The notes: generated from the letters alone by a model not told the origin. Counted from the first letter of the stretch, positions 50,751 through 59,247 are shown. The stretch is DNA of 64,000 bases from Metaruminococcus_A sp964607135 (GCA_964607135.1 CAZSIV010000004.1:1-64000); one strand, 5' to 3'. Made by a program: numbers and translations.

Positions 50751-51987
50751 CGTGCTGGTAGTCGGCGGCGGCCCGGCTGGGATGTTTGCCGCCGGTACGG
50801 CGGCGCAGGGCGGAGCGAAGGTGCTTCTGCTTGAGAAAAACAGCCGCCCCGGCCGGAAGCTGATGATTACGGGAAAGGGCCGCTGTAATGTCACGAACAA
50901 CTGCGGCTTAGATGACTTCTTTTCCAACATTCCCCGGAATCCGCGCTTTCTGCAAAGCGCGCTCCACCGCTTTGCGCCGGAGAACACCATCGCCTTCTTT
51001 GAAGAGCGGGGCCTTTCGCTGAAGACCGAGCGGGGAAACCGTGTCTTTCCCAAAAGCGACCGGGCCGTAGACGTGGTGGATGTGCTGACGGAATTTGTCC
51101 GGCGTTCTGGAGCACGGCTGCGGTGCGGTGCAGAGGTGTCTGAGCTCCTGCTGGAAGATGGATGTCTGTCCGGGGTGCGGCTGGCGGATGGGGAAAAGAT
51201 CCGTGCCGGGAAGGTGATTGTCGCCGCCGGGGGAAAGTCCTATCCTTTGACCGGCTCGACCGGGGACGGCTACCGGTTGGCGGAGCAGGCCGGGCACACG
51301 ATCGTCCCGCTGCGTCCCTCTCTCGTCCCGATTGAAACGGTTGAGGACTGGTGCGGGAACGCGCAGGGACTCTCCCTTAAAAATGTGACCCTTTCAGCGG
51401 TCGGCCTCGAGCGGAACAAGGTGCTTTTTTCGGAGCAGGGAGAGCTGCTTTTTACCCATTTTGGAATATCCGGCCCGCTGGTGCTGAGCCTGAGCGCCCA
51501 TTTGAAGGAGCCGCTGCAAGATTTCTGCCGGCTTTTTATCGACCTGAAGCCTGCCTTGGACGAACAGATGCTGGAGGCCAGGGTGCTGCGGGATTTTTCG
51601 GAGAACGCCAATAAGAATTTCGGCAATTCGCTCGACCGGCTCCTCCCGAGGAAGCTGATCCCGGTTGTGGTGCGGCTGTCGGGAATTGAACCTGTGACAA
51701 AGGTCAACCAGATCACCAGGGAGCAGCGCCGCCGCCTTTGCGGAATCTTAAAGGCACTGCCGCTGACTCCCTGGCGGTTTCGCCCCATTGAAGAGGCGAT
51801 CGTCACCTCGGGCGGGGTCGACGTCTCGGAGGTCAATCCCAAAACGATGGAATCAAAACGGATGCCGAACCTCTATTTTGCCGGGGAGGTTCTCGATGTG
51901 GACGGCTATACCGGCGGATTTAACCTTCAAATTGCCTATTCTACCGGCTATGCGGCCGGATTAAGCTGTCAAGGAGGATCACTATGA
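50740..51987 (+). CDS. FAD-dependent oxidoreductase (HI0933/aminoacetone oxidase-like)
   Basis: A 415-residue flavoprotein of the HI0933 family. VLVVGGGPAGMFAAGTAA binds the FAD ADP part; PGRKLMITGKGRCNVTN is the family hallmark; GGKSYPLTGSTGDGY and VTSGGVDVSEVNPKTMESK lie in the second half; YTGGFNLQIAYSTGYAAG closes the FAD site. The reaction is not established for most members. In Clostridia it often precedes cmk, as here; the last bases of the gene overlap the cmk ATG (ATGA). Start at 50740 with AGGAGCAGGA upstream. Confidence 0.9.
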   Translation: MRVDVLVVGGGPAGMFAAGTAAQGGAKVLLLEKNSRPGRKLMITGKGRCNVTNNCGLDDFFSNIPRNPRFLQSALHRFAPENTIAFFEERGLSLKTERGNRVFPKSDRAVDVVDVLTEFVRRSGARLRCGAEVSELLLEDGCLSGVRLADGEKIRAGKVIVAAGGKSYPLTGSTGDGYRLAEQAGHTIVPLRPSLVPIETVEDWCGNAQGLSLKNVTLSAVGLERNKVLFSEQGELLFTHFGISGPLVLSLSAHLKEPLQDFCRLFIDLKPALDEQMLEARVLRDFSENANKNFGNSLDRLLPRKLIPVVVRLSGIEPVTKVNQITREQRRRLCGILKALPLTPWRFRPIEEAIVTSGGVDVSEVNPKTMESKRMPNLYFAGEVLDVDGYTGGFNLQIAYSTGYAAGLSCQGGSL

Positions 51988-52667
51988 TATCGATTGCAAT
52001 CGACGGCCCCGCCGGCGCGGGAAAGAGCACCATCGCCAAGCTGGCGGCAAAGGAGCTTTCTTTCATCTATGTCGACACAGGGGCGCTCTACCGCGCGATC
52101 GGCTGGTATGCCTTATCCTGCAAAAAAGATCCCGCCGATGCGGACCAGGTGATTCCCCTGCTGGCGGAAATCTCAATCGAGCTGCGGTTTGTCGAGGGGG
52201 AGCAGCATGTCTTTCTGAACGGAAAGGACATCTCTGTCGAAATCCGACTGCCGGAGGTCTCGATGGCGGCGTCCCGCGTATCCGCGATTCCGGAGGTGCG
52301 GTCGTTCCTCTTCTCCCTCCAACGGGAGCTCGCTGAAAAAAACAATGTGCTGATGGACGGAAGGGACATCGGAACAGTGGTTCTGCCGAATGCCCAGATC
52401 AAAATCTTTTTGACGGCCACCCCCGAGGATCGGGCCGACCGGCGGATGAAGCAGCTGGAGGAGGCAGGGAATCCGGTGGATTACGACACCCTTTTGGCTG
52501 AGATCAAAGAGCGGGATTACAACGATTCCCACCGCGCGATCGCCCCTTTGAAGCAGGCCGAAGATGCGAGGCTGATCGATACCACCGGGATTTCTCTGGA
52601 AGCGTCGGTCGAGCAGGTGCTAAGGTTTATTAAAAGCCGGATGAACGAGCTGGAGGAGAGTTGCTGA
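51984..52667 (+). CDS. cmk: Cytidylate kinase
   Basis: A 227-residue P-loop kinase phosphorylating CMP and dCMP. IAIDGPAGAGKST is the P-loop, FIYVDTGALYRAI the nucleotide-binding segment, MDGRDIGTVVLPNA and KERDYNDSHRAIAPLK the remaining family motifs. AAGGAGG lies upstream of the ATG, which overlaps the stop of the oxidoreductase gene. Length is normal. Confidence 0.96.
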   Translation: MISIAIDGPAGAGKSTIAKLAAKELSFIYVDTGALYRAIGWYALSCKKDPADADQVIPLLAEISIELRFVEGEQHVFLNGKDISVEIRLPEVSMAASRVSAIPEVRSFLFSLQRELAEKNNVLMDGRDIGTVVLPNAQIKIFLTATPEDRADRRMKQLEEAGNPVDYDTLLAEIKERDYNDSHRAIAPLKQAEDARLIDTTGISLEASVEQVLRFIKSRMNELEESC

Positions 52668-52669
52668 CG

Positions 52670-53266
52670 ATGAATTTTTACAGTTTCTCGCGGGTCGTAT
52701 GCAACGCGTTTGTCCGCATCGCGTTTCATTTCCGGGTGGATGGGGTGGAAAATCTCCCCGAATCGGGCGGTTTCATCCTTTGCTCCAACCATCGCAGCTA
52801 TCTGGACCCGGTTTTCCTCGGGGTAAAGGTAAAGCGCGAGCTTTCTTTTATGGCGAAGGAAGAGCTGTTCCGGGTCAAGGTGCTGGGGCCGATTATCAAA
52901 AAGCTCGGTGCCTTCCCGATTGCCCGCGGAAAAGGGGACACCGGCGCAGTGGAGTTTGCGATCGATACGGTGAAGGCAGGGAAGGTGCTGACGCTTTTCC
53001 CGGAGGGAACCCGTTCGAAAAACGGGGAGCTTTTAAAGCTGAAATCGGGCGTTATCATCATTGCCGCCCAGTCCCAGGGCGTTGTTGTTCCGTCGGCGAT
53101 CATATTTGAGGGAAAGCTCCGGTTTCGCCGCAAAGTGACAATCCGTTACGGGAAGCCGATCTCCTGCGAAGAACTCGAGGTCGATGGGATGGATCGGCAA
53201 AGCCTGAAACACGCAAGAGAAAAGCTGACCTTAAAAATGTCGGAGTTGCTGGAGGAGCGAAGTTGA
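52670..53266 (+). CDS. plsC: 1-acyl-sn-glycerol-3-phosphate acyltransferase
   Basis: A 198-residue membrane-associated acyltransferase making phosphatidic acid. NHRSYLDPVFLG is the catalytic HX4D block, ARGKGDTGAVEFA and FPEGTRSKNG the second and third blocks. One N-terminal hydrophobic stretch anchors it. The ATG at 52670 and a TTG at 52661 share the frame; GGAGGAGAG fits the ATG slightly better. The gene starts three bases after cmk and its stop overlaps the TTG of the next gene. Confidence 0.92.
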   Translation: MNFYSFSRVVCNAFVRIAFHFRVDGVENLPESGGFILCSNHRSYLDPVFLGVKVKRELSFMAKEELFRVKVLGPIIKKLGAFPIARGKGDTGAVEFAIDTVKAGKVLTLFPEGTRSKNGELLKLKSGVIIIAAQSQGVVVPSAIIFEGKLRFRRKVTIRYGKPISCEELEVDGMDRQSLKHAREKLTLKMSELLEERS

Positions 53267-55260
53267 GCATTACAGTCGCAAAAACAGCGGGCTTTTGTTT
53301 TGGGGTCGATCGTGCGACGACCCTTGTTTATCGGCTCGCCGAGGAGAGCCAGGCGGTCTGCACGCTGGGGCCGATCATCCACAACCCGCAAGTCGTGGAT
53401 GATCTTGCGAGCCGCGGGGTGCGGATTGTTTCTTCCCCCGATGAGGTAAGGTCGGGCGAAATCCTGGTGATCCGTTCCCACGGCGTCCCTCGCAGTGTTT
53501 ATGAGGAGCTGAGGCAAAAAGAGGTTCCCTACGAGGATGCAACCTGCCCGTTTGTTTCGAAAATTCATAAAATTGTCTCGGAATATTCTGAAAAGGGGTA
53601 TTTTGTCTTTATCGCAGGCGACCCGGCTCATCCGGAAGTGGAAGGGATTGCCGGCCATTGCAATGGACCTTTTTATGTTTTTCGGGACGAAAAGGAACTG
53701 AAAAATTTTTCCAGAGAGCATCCGGAATCTGTCGATTTTCCCGCAATTATGGTCTCTCAGACGACATTTCAGCAAAAATTATGGGAAACTTGCAGAAGAG
53801 ACGCAAAAAAACACTATACAAATCTTTTGATTTTTGATACAATATGTAATGCGACCAGTATGCGCCAACGCGAAGCTGTGGATTTGGCGGCGCAGTCGGA
53901 CTATATGATTGTAATCGGCGGGAAGAACAGCTCCAATACTCTGAAGCTGAAAGAGATCTGTAGCCGGTACTGCGATACTGTTTTGATAGAAACCGATGTG
54001 GAACTGGATCGGGACGCCCTCCGGCGTGCAGGTTCGGTTGGCGTAACTGCCGGCGCTTCCACACCGGCGTATATAATTAAGGAGGTACGAAACACAATGA
54101 GTGAGATTATGAAAGCACAGAACGAAGAAGTAAGCTTTGAGGAGCTGTTGGAGCAGTCCCTTGGCGAAAAATTATATGCGGGGAAAAGAGTAAAAGGGAT
54201 AGTCACTGCAATTTCACCAAATGAAATTCAGATAGATGTCGGTGCCAAGCAGTCCGGTTACATACCGATCGACGAGCTGACCGACGATCCGACCGCCAAG
54301 GTGGAAGACCTTGTCAAAAAGGGCGACGAGCTGGAGCTGATCGTCATGAAGGTCAACGACCAGGAGGGCACTGCAATGCTCTCCAAGCGCCGCTGCGATT
54401 CCGAGGCGGGCTTCGAAGAAATCCTCAAAGCTTATGAAGAAGGCTCTGTTTTGGAGGGCGTGATTGTCGACGTTGTCCGGGGCGGCGTGCTGGTGCTTGC
54501 AAACAACGTCAAGCTGTTTGTCCCCGCTTCGCAGGTGAGCGACAGCCGCGTTGAGGATCTGCACACCCTGCTCAAAAACAAAGTCCGCTTTAAAATTCTT
54601 GAGGTCAACGAGGGGCGCCGCCGCGCGATCGGCTCTGTCAGAGCGGTTCTCCGTGCGGAGAAGGAAGCGGCCCGCGAGGAGTTCTGGAAAAACCTTGAGA
54701 TCGGCCAGCACTACACCGGTACGGTGAAGTCTCTCACCAGCTACGGTGCGTTTGTCGATTTGGGCGGTGTGGACGGTATGATCCACATCACCGAGCTTTC
54801 CTGGGCCCGGATCAAACATCCTTCCGAGGTCGTCAATGTCGGCGACACAGTTGAGGTGTATGTAAAAGACCTCGACCCGGAGAATAAGAAGATTTCTCTG
54901 GGTTATAAGAAGAGCGAGGACAATCCTTGGGAGATTCTGAAGCGGGAATACAGCGCCGGGATGGTGGTGCCGGTCAAGATTGTCTCGCTGACTCAGTATG
55001 GCGCTTTTGCGCAGGTGATTCCGGGAATTGATGGGCTGATCCATATTTCCCAGATTTCGACTGAGCGGGTGAACAAGGTTTCCGACGTTCTCTCGGCCGG
55101 GCAGGAGGTTGAGGTAAAGATTACCGACATCGACTTTGATGCAAAACGCGTCAGCCTCTCCATGCGTGCCCTGGAGGAAGAGAAAGAGGCGGCGGTTCAG
55201 GCGGAAGAGACAAGTGTTGCCGATATTGAAGGCGTTGAGATGACGTCTGACGAAGATTAA
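53263..55260 (+). CDS. ispH: IspH-ribosomal protein S1 fusion (HMBPP reductase / S1)
   Basis: A 665-residue fusion known from Clostridia. Residues 1-278 are 4-hydroxy-3-methylbut-2-enyl diphosphate reductase with its three [4Fe-4S] cysteines Cys12 (AGFCFGVDRA), Cys95 (DATCPFV) and Cys195 (DTICNATS), plus His40 and His123 for substrate. Residues 305-630 are four S1 RNA-binding repeats (GIVTAISPNEIQIDVG, GVIVDVVRGGVLV, GTVKSLTSYGAFVDLG, VKIVSLTQYGAFAQV). The start is TTG with GGAGGAGCGA upstream, overlapping plsC. A strong internal ribosome binding site precedes Met279 in frame, so a separate S1 protein may be made. Confidence 0.95.
   Translation: MSITVAKTAGFCFGVDRATTLVYRLAEESQAVCTLGPIIHNPQVVDDLASRGVRIVSSPDEVRSGEILVIRSHGVPRSVYEELRQKEVPYEDATCPFVSKIHKIVSEYSEKGYFVFIAGDPAHPEVEGIAGHCNGPFYVFRDEKELKNFSREHPESVDFPAIMVSQTTFQQKLWETCRRDAKKHYTNLLIFDTICNATSMRQREAVDLAAQSDYMIVIGGKNSSNTLKLKEICSRYCDTVLIETDVELDRDALRRAGSVGVTAGASTPAYIIKEVRNTMSEIMKAQNEEVSFEELLEQSLGEKLYAGKRVKGIVTAISPNEIQIDVGAKQSGYIPIDELTDDPTAKVEDLVKKGDELELIVMKVNDQEGTAMLSKRRCDSEAGFEEILKAYEEGSVLEGVIVDVVRGGVLVLANNVKLFVPASQVSDSRVEDLHTLLKNKVRFKILEVNEGRRRAIGSVRAVLRAEKEAAREEFWKNLEIGQHYTGTVKSLTSYGAFVDLGGVDGMIHITELSWARIKHPSEVVNVGDTVEVYVKDLDPENKKISLGYKKSEDNPWEILKREYSAGMVVPVKIVSLTQYGAFAQVIPGIDGLIHISQISTERVNKVSDVLSAGQEVEVKITDIDFDAKRVSLSMRALEEEKEAAVQAEETSVADIEGVEMTSDED
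54079..54099 (+). promoter_or_regulatory. Internal ribosome binding site at the start of the S1 half
   Basis: AAGGAGGT (54079-54086) lies ten bases before an ATG (54097) that is in frame with the fusion (codon 279), exactly at the IspH/S1 boundary. TATAAT just upstream (54072-54077) has no matching -35, so the signal reads as translational. Confidence 0.7.
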
Positions 55261-55280
55261 TTCCACAGCGAAACAAAGGA

Positions 55281-55312
55281 ACGCCGGTGTGACTGCACGC
55301 CGGCGTTTTTTC
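55281..55312 (+). terminator. Terminator after ispH-rpsA
   Basis: ACGCCGG-type arms with a GTG/CAC extension around a short loop, followed by TTTTTT. Confidence 0.8.
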
Positions 55313-55332
55313 AAAAAGGAGGATGTCGGATT

Positions 55333-55971
55333 ATGACAAAAAAAGAACGAGCCGCGCTTGCGGTTGAAACGTTGAAAAGGCGTTATCCTCAAGCGCAGTG
55401 TTCCCTCACTTATCAAAAGCCGCATGAGCTGCTGATCGCCACCCGCCTTTCCGCTCAGTGCACCGATGCGCGGGTCAACATTGTTACGAAAGACCTGTTT
55501 GCCGCTTATCCGACCATCGATTCTTTTGCTGAAGCCGATGCAGAGGAGATCGAACCGTATATCCGGCCCTGCGGGCTGTACAAAACCAAGGCGAAGGATA
55601 TTGTAACGATGTGCCGGCAGCTGCGGGACGAGTTTCATTATGAGATGCCGCAGACCATTGAAGAGCTGACCAGCCTTTCGGGAATTGGCAGGAAAACCGC
55701 CAACCTGATGCTGGGCGACATCTTCGGGAAACCCGCCGTCGTGACCGATACCCACTGCATCAGGATTTGCGGCAGGCTGGGACTGACGAATGAAACGGAT
55801 CCCTATAAGGTGGAAATGGATCTGAGAAAAATTTTGGACCCCAAAGAGTCAAACGATTTCTGCCATCGGCTTGTCCACTTCGGCAGGGAGATCTGCAAGG
55901 CGCGGGCTCCCCAGTGCGAGAACTGTGAATGCGCGGAGTTTTGTAAGAATAAAGGGAAGAGCAAAAAGTAG
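55333..55971 (+). CDS. nth: Endonuclease III
   Basis: A 212-residue DNA glycosylase/AP lyase removing oxidised pyrimidines. LSGIGRKTANLML is the helix-hairpin-helix with the catalytic Lys; VVTDTHCIRI supplies the catalytic Asp; the C-terminal cluster CKARAPQCENCECAEFC fits the C-x6-C-x2-C-x5-C ligand set of the [4Fe-4S] cluster. AAAGGAGG precedes the ATG. The terminator before it may be read through, since no separate promoter is clear. Confidence 0.95.
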   Translation: MTKKERAALAVETLKRRYPQAQCSLTYQKPHELLIATRLSAQCTDARVNIVTKDLFAAYPTIDSFAEADAEEIEPYIRPCGLYKTKAKDIVTMCRQLRDEFHYEMPQTIEELTSLSGIGRKTANLMLGDIFGKPAVVTDTHCIRICGRLGLTNETDPYKVEMDLRKILDPKESNDFCHRLVHFGREICKARAPQCENCECAEFCKNKGKSKK

Positions 55972-56119
55972 CTTGGTGGCATCCGGCTTGCCAGCTGTGA
56001 AAAGGAAGGGAGCAAACGGAAGAAGTCTCTGGATGAAATACGGCAAGGGCAATTTTCAGCGGATGCGGCGCTTTTTTGGCGGCCGTAAATATATATCACA
56101 TAAGGAGCAGCGAATCGAT

Positions 56120-57628
56120 ATGCTTACCGTCAAAATTCTCAATGTACATGGTACAACTGTAACCCGGGATGAATTGGTCACTCTCTATGCCACCGACATG
56201 TCCTACGAGCCCTATCACCGCAAAGCCGTGATCGATGCCGACGGTGTGATCCAGCTCGAAGTTCCGGAGGGCCCGGTGATCCTGCACGCGAAGCTGGTGA
56301 TCCCAGGCTATGGCTTCATGTGGGTGACCGCCGACAACTGTGGTCAGGGTTATGGGAAAGACGCTTCCCTCGAGTTCATCCGAGAAGCGGCGGTCAGCCG
56401 GATGTACGAGGTAGAACAGGTGATTCGGGCAGGCGGGTTTACCCCATCCGTCCAATGTGAATCGATGCTGGCGGACGCAAAAACCCTGTTGGAAAATCCC
56501 GGGGCGGCAAATGCGGCGGAGCGCAATCTCGTCGCGCTGGCAAACGGCCTGTGGGCGGGTGAGCTCGCCGCTGTAGAGCGGGCCCGTGCGCGGATTGCAG
56601 GCAGGGCGCGCCGCGACCGGTTCCTCTTCGGCTGCGGCGGCTTTCGGTATCCTTACGAGGATTCGCCCGGCCTGAAAGAGCTGTTCGACTCCCTCTTTAA
56701 TTATGCGACCCTTCCCTTTTATCTGGAGCGGACGGAGTGGGAAAAGGGGAAGCCCACCTACGAACTGCTCGACCATTTGCAGGATGAATTCGACAGGAGC
56801 GGAATCCTCACCAAAGCGCATCCCATGTGGTGGGCCCACACTGCGGGGATGCCGCCCTGGACGCATGAACTCAGGTGGGAGGACGGCAGCATCGCGCGGG
56901 AGATCGACCGTGTCGTCAAACGCCATGTTACCCGCTATAAAGGCCGTATCCGGTATTTTGACGCGATCAATGAGGCACACGACTGGTGCAATTCCTACAA
57001 CCTCACCCAGATGCAGGAGGCTGAGATGACCAAGCTTTGCTGCGATGCGGTTCACGAGGCAAATCCGGAAGCGAAGGCCATTATCAACACCTGTTTTATG
57101 TTCGGCGAAAACGTTGCGGATGCGCGCGTCCAGTGGGGCCCGGTCTATGAGCGCAATATGACGCCCTTTACCTATCTGAAAAAGGTGGAGGAAATCGGGA
57201 CGGAATACGATGCCGTCGGCATCCAGCTCTATCTGCCTTCGCGTGATATGCTCGCGATCGACAAGCTCTATGACCGCTACTCGGTCTTTGGAAAGCCGCT
57301 CCACCTAACGGAGCTCGGTGTCCCGTCGAAGGAGCAGGATGTGCCGCCCTTTACAACTGAAGGCGACCTTTACTGCCTGCGCTATATGTACCATGGGCTT
57401 TGGCATGAGATGCAGTGGAGCGAGCGGCTCCAGGCCGATTGGCTGGAGTGGTTTTACACCTTGTCCTATGCCCGTTCCGAGGTAGAGGCCCTCACCTGGT
57501 GGAGCTTCGACGGCCCTGGTTATGTTCCGGCGGCTGGGTTGATTAATCCGGACGGCACGCCCAAGGAAGCCTGCTTCCGTCTCAAAGCGTTAGAGCGGCA
57601 GTGGGGGTTCGACTTCGGCAAAAAATAG
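56120..57628 (+). CDS. GH10 endo-1,4-beta-xylanase, intracellular type
   Basis: A 502-residue enzyme. Residues 1-90 form a beta-rich N-terminal domain I do not recognise; residues 165-490 are a GH10 barrel. DAINEAHDW gives acid/base Glu285 after the conserved Asn284, and LHLTELGVPS gives nucleophile Glu398; KAHPMWWAH (232-240) and VGIQLYL belong to the subsites; LTWWSFDGPG matches the WW/F segment near the C-terminus. There is no signal peptide, so it should cut imported xylo-oligosaccharides. ATG at 56120 with AAGGAG 12 bases upstream; the open frame extends upstream into nth but that part is not coding. Confidence 0.85.
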   Translation: MLTVKILNVHGTTVTRDELVTLYATDMSYEPYHRKAVIDADGVIQLEVPEGPVILHAKLVIPGYGFMWVTADNCGQGYGKDASLEFIREAAVSRMYEVEQVIRAGGFTPSVQCESMLADAKTLLENPGAANAAERNLVALANGLWAGELAAVERARARIAGRARRDRFLFGCGGFRYPYEDSPGLKELFDSLFNYATLPFYLERTEWEKGKPTYELLDHLQDEFDRSGILTKAHPMWWAHTAGMPPWTHELRWEDGSIAREIDRVVKRHVTRYKGRIRYFDAINEAHDWCNSYNLTQMQEAEMTKLCCDAVHEANPEAKAIINTCFMFGENVADARVQWGPVYERNMTPFTYLKKVEEIGTEYDAVGIQLYLPSRDMLAIDKLYDRYSVFGKPLHLTELGVPSKEQDVPPFTTEGDLYCLRYMYHGLWHEMQWSERLQADWLEWFYTLSYARSEVEALTWWSFDGPGYVPAAGLINPDGTPKEACFRLKALERQWGFDFGKK

Positions 57629-57664
57629 CACACTCTGCTGGAATGGCACTTTGTCTGGATCATC

Positions 57665-57702
57665 CAAAACAGCCCTTATTTTAAAATAAGGGCTGTTTTT
57701 GT
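57665..57702 (+). terminator. Bidirectional terminator after the xylanase
   Basis: AAACAGCCCTTATTTT and AAAATAAGGGCTGTTTT arms with almost no loop; it serves the xylanase and the convergent lipase gene. Confidence 0.85.
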
Positions 57703-57759
57703 GGTTTCTTTGGTTGGCTAGAGAAATCATTAGGGTACCATGTGCTGCGGGGTGCCCGC

Positions 57760-57805
57760 TTCGAGCACGGACATGTCTCGCGGGACACGAGCCGTCATGC
57801 TCGAA
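57760..57805. repeat. 46-bp imperfect palindrome
   Basis: TTCGAGCA (57760-57767) and TGCTCGAA (57798-57805) enclose a second, offset dyad (CGG with CCG; CTCG with CGAG). It lies after the 3' end of the lipase gene and has no T-run, so it is not a plain terminator. Confidence 0.45.
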
Positions 57806-57856
57806 CCAGCTTTGTGTAAAAAACGTGTTGTAACTTGATTGCTTCGATTGAAGTCT

Positions 57857-58531
57857 TCACCAGAACCGCTCCGCCAGCTTTTTGTAATATGCGGACGGCT
57901 CGTGATTTTTGGCTGAAACGATCCCCGGGATTTTGACCTTCCCGATATGGAAACTCTGCCCGACATGGCGGTAACCCATGACAGCGGGCGGGAGTTTTGT
58001 GACGATGTCGTTTCCGTTTTCGATCCGCAGCGTCTTAAAGACCCGTTTGTTGTAGGAGTCCCGAAACGCCCGGTTGCCGACGCGGGGACAGCCGAAAACG
58101 GCGACCTCGTAATCCCGGTCGGGAAAGTTGTATTCCAGGTCGACGCCGCAGAGGATGGCCAGCGCCGCCCCCAGCGAATGCCCCGAAATCCGGATTTCTG
58201 CAATATCGGGCGAAATCATCGAGTGGATGACCTTTCGAACGCCGGGTGACTGGTACGCTTCCAGAAACCCCGCGTGTACCCTGATTTTTGACTGTGGGTT
58301 GTCATACGGAACTGCTTTTTTGCAGAAGGTCAGATTGTGCCGCCAGTCCCGGCTGGAGTTGGAACCGCGGAAGGTGATATACAAGGTGGTTCCCGTCCGG
58401 CGAAAATAGCACTGAACGTCGCTTATCGGGTCGCTGACCGCGCTGAGGCTTCCCGTCGGAAAAACCGGCTGGACGTCGTGATAAGCGACGCCGGAAAGCT
58501 CCATTGCGTAGAGAATATCGCAAGCCTGCAT
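57857..58531 (-). CDS. Class 3 lipase-like alpha/beta hydrolase
   Basis: A 224-residue lipase_3 protein. YITFRGSNSSRDWRHNL carries the oxyanion-type block, ISGHSLGAALAIL the nucleophile Ser in GHSLG, FGCPRVGNRAF the next block, and ENGNDIVTKLPP the catalytic Asp region; the His is in the C-terminal NHEPSAYY. No signal peptide is visible, so it may be cytoplasmic or exported by another route. The ATG at 58531 has GAGGTGG five bases upstream; a GTG three codons earlier overlaps that site. A small-protein gene precedes it by 66 bases on the same strand, and a CCTCAGC/GCTGAGG hairpin (58540-58570) lies between them. Confidence 0.85.
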   Translation of the reverse strand: MQACDILYAMELSGVAYHDVQPVFPTGSLSAVSDPISDVQCYFRRTGTTLYITFRGSNSSRDWRHNLTFCKKAVPYDNPQSKIRVHAGFLEAYQSPGVRKVIHSMISPDIAEIRISGHSLGAALAILCGVDLEYNFPDRDYEVAVFGCPRVGNRAFRDSYNKRVFKTLRIENGNDIVTKLPPAVMGYRHVGQSFHIGKVKIPGIVSAKNHEPSAYYKKLAERFW

Positions 58532-58597
58532 GTGAACCACCTCAGCATAATTCTATGCGGTGGGCTGAGGCGGAATGCATTTGCAGGAACACGGGGT

Positions 58598-58729
58598 CTA
58601 CGGCTTTATAATCGGTTTAGCCTTTTCTTTGGAATGCTTTGCTTTTCCCTGGAGCTCCGGCACCGGCCCCGCTTCATTTTTAGGCTTTGTGTGGGTCTCT
58701 TCAGGGCGTTTCATCCCTTTTTTTGCCAT
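58598..58729 (-). CDS. Conserved-looking 43-residue basic protein
   Basis: A small gene with a near-perfect ribosome binding site (AAAGGAGGTG, about eight bases before ATG at 58729). The 43-residue product begins MAKKGMKRPEETHTKP, continues with KNEAGPVPELQGKAKHS and ends KPIIKP; it has ten or more lysines, no cysteine, no hydrophobic span and several prolines, so it is probably unstructured. The segment VPELQGKAKH resembles small clostridial proteins that I recall without known function. It lies immediately upstream of the lipase gene and may share its transcript. Confidence 0.7.
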   Translation of the reverse strand: MAKKGMKRPEETHTKPKNEAGPVPELQGKAKHSKEKAKPIIKP

Positions 58730-58833
58730 GGCGTACACCTCCTTTTTCCTGTTTTAGCATTCCCGGAAATCAGCCTGAAAAACCGGGAAGAATGAATCAG
58801 CTGGCAGAGCATACCCTATTACCGGTGATGAGG

Positions 58834-59001
58834 ATGAAGATTTGCGGAACTTGCCGGTATGCCGGAAAAATTGCAGGTCGGACAAAGGAGCGGGGAAGGT
58901 GGGTTACCCTTCTGCGGTGCGAACAGTGGAACCAGAAGGTCCGGCTCACCGACGCCTGCCTCAAGTGGCGCAGGGTCGGGACGAAATCATTTGATCGATA
59001 A
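58834..59001 (+). CDS. Possible 55-residue four-cysteine protein
   Basis: ICGTCRYAG begins a short frame with four Cys in a C-x2-C-x21-C-x12-C pattern (Cys4, Cys7, Cys29, Cys42), suggestive of a small zinc-binding protein like those in mobile elements. GGTGAT lies five bases before the ATG at 58834; ATG codons at 58828 and 58792 share the frame. Trp and Arg content is high. No neighbour explains it and no family is recognised. Confidence 0.4.
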   Translation: MKICGTCRYAGKIAGRTKERGRWVTLLRCEQWNQKVRLTDACLKWRRVGTKSFDR

Positions 59002-59020
59002 AGGGAAAAACGGTTTCCGG

Positions 59021-59049
59021 TCGACATTTTTGTTTGAATATGGTATCCT
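59021..59049 (+). promoter_or_regulatory. Candidate promoter of the phosphotransferase gene
   Basis: TCGACA (59021-59026) and TATCCT (59044-59049), spacer 17 bases. The leader of about 190 bases to 59248 contains a GCGCTT/AAGCGC hairpin near 59107 and no supported gene. Confidence 0.45.
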
Positions 59050-59247
59050 AATCTTATATGAACCACAGTCGGGGAATCCTTTGAAAACGGCAGTTTTCCG
59101 CTGCTATGCGCTTTTTAAGCGCGCAGTCCGAGGATTGCTGTCCTTTTTAGGGGTGTCCTGACGAAAAATTGCGCTTTCATGTGCGGAGCGGTCTTGCTTT
59201 CGTCGCGATTCGTTCTCACATGCCAAATCAAAAACAGGAGGGCTGGG

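Noticed and set aside
54214..55755. 513-codon open frame antisense to the S1 repeats and nth
   Set aside because: It spans two unrelated real genes and a terminator, so it cannot be a gene.
57730..58203. 157-codon open frame overlapping the lipase gene on the same strand
   Set aside because: Frame-shifted reading of the lipase; it contains the palindrome as coding sequence.
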